Shown here: positions 12,692 to 13,182 of the stretch, one piece after another
Numbering within the stretch: the stretch's first letter is position 1
How the letters are laid out: every line of letters starts with the position of its first letter
Assembly: GCA_002421475.1 (NCBI GenBank)
Contig: DIJW01000116.1
Coordinates: forward strand, 1 to 13,182
DNA from: Thiomicrospira sp. UBA5634
GTDB taxonomy: Bacteria; Pseudomonadota; Gammaproteobacteria; Thiomicrospirales; Thiomicrospiraceae
DNA: 13,182 nucleotides
Direction: 5' to 3'
The notes under the pieces: model-generated
What the model was told of the DNA's origin: nothing
The model's database searches: none
The model's input: only the letters and a program-made list of their open reading frames with translations
Program-made: the position numbers and the translations under genes

Positions 12692-13182
12692 TTAACGCTT
12701 TCCGGCCATTAAACGACGCACCTTTTCAAGCTGCTCTTGGGTATCCACTCCTACTCCGGCTTCACACAAGGCATCTTCAACCAAAATGCGCTCGCCATGC
12801 CACAATACACGCAACTGCTCTAAACGCTCAACCTGCTCCAATGAACATTCCGGCCAGGCAATATAACGTTTCACAAACCCAGCGCGATACGCATACAAAC
12901 CAATATGGCGTTTATAGTGCCAATTATCCGGCAGGGTTTTTGGTTCAACCGCAAATTGATCACGCGCCCAAGGCAAAGGCGCTCGGCTGAAGTTAATGGC
13001 GAAATTGTTTACATTTCGACTCACTTTGACCGCATGCGGGTTAAAAACCGTTTCTAAGTCTTCAATGGGTTCACATAACGTTGCCATAAACACATCATGT
13101 CGACCCGCCAATGCTTGTGCTACCTGGTGAATTAACTCGGGCGGTAACATCGGTTCATCGCCCTGCACATTCACAATAATCT
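12692..13182 (-). CDS. kdsB: 3-deoxy-manno-octulosonate cytidylyltransferase (CMP-KDO synthetase), 3' part
   Basis: This enzyme activates KDO with CTP to give CMP-KDO for lipid A-KDO and lipopolysaccharide core synthesis in the cytoplasm. The frame runs off the right edge, so only the C-terminal part (about 163 residues of a protein usually near 250) is present; the upstream GTG at 13174 is internal, not the start. It reads IIVNVQGDEPMLPP, the conserved nucleotide- and Mg-binding motif, then NFSRAPLPW, HIGLYAYR and the LEQVERLEQLRVLWHG region, ending with the GVGVDTQEQLEKVR tail typical of KdsB. It is a core gene of Gram-negative bacteria and marks the right border of the accessory region. 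Confidence 0.95.
   Translation of the reverse strand, partial: IIVNVQGDEPMLPPELIHQVAQALAGRHDVFMATLCEPIEDLETVFNPHAVKVSRNVNNFAINFSRAPLPWARDQFAVEPKTLPDNWHYKRHIGLYAYRAGFVKRYIAWPECSLEQVERLEQLRVLWHGERILVEDALCEAGVGVDTQEQLEKVRRLMAGKR

Overview
The window looks like a gammaproteobacterial chromosome of moderate, slightly AT-leaning composition. Both ends carry ordinary housekeeping genes: infA (translation initiation factor IF-1) at the left and the 3' part of kdsB (CMP-KDO synthetase, a lipopolysaccharide enzyme) at the right. The lineage cannot be fixed from this sequence; a Thiomicrospira/Hydrogenovibrio-like relative is a guess. Between the two ends lie about 11 kb of accessory genes, nearly all on the minus strand. 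No integrase, transposase, tRNA or CRISPR array is visible.

Reading the minus strand from right to left: kdsB, a small membrane protein and a 164-residue unknown form a core-like unit at 11972-13182. A plus-strand WYL-domain regulator (10904-11926) is divergent from a large double-AAA+ ATPase (8576-10735). Next comes a tight three-gene unit (8332-6224): a SLOG-fold protein, a Sir2-family protein without the zinc ribbon, and a 302-residue unknown. A second series (6120-348) has a YqiA-like esterase, two tandem paralogues of unknown function, a small unknown, a DUF2779 protein (Cas4-like nuclease plus DnaQ-like exonuclease), a two-gene PD-(D/E)XK module, a conserved unknown and a 42-codon stump of a HAD phosphatase gene. 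The stump ends against the infA terminator.

Three layers of structure go beyond the gene list. (1) An inverted repeat, CGACA-N5-TGTCG, occurs upstream of the SLOG-Sir2 unit and in the WYL/AAA intergenic region. This suggests the WYL protein controls both units, as WYL regulators do in some phage-defence islands. (2) The 12-bp palindrome ACCAGGCCTGGT occurs six times, always inside coding sequence and in all three reading frames; four copies are in the AAA+ gene. It is therefore a DNA-level signal rather than a protein motif. (3) The DUF2779-nuclease region shows rearrangement. A 28-bp copy of the DUF2779 3' end flanks the nuclease pair on its other side. The nuclease pair itself looks like a PDDEXK_4-type protein whose C-terminal half is encoded upstream of its N-terminal half, with the joining helix present in both.

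The most attractive candidate for an undescribed system is the WYL-controlled set AAA+ ATPase / SLOG / Sir2 / 302-residue protein. Its parts point to nucleotide or NAD-related signalling, possibly defence, but that function is inferred from family membership and context only.
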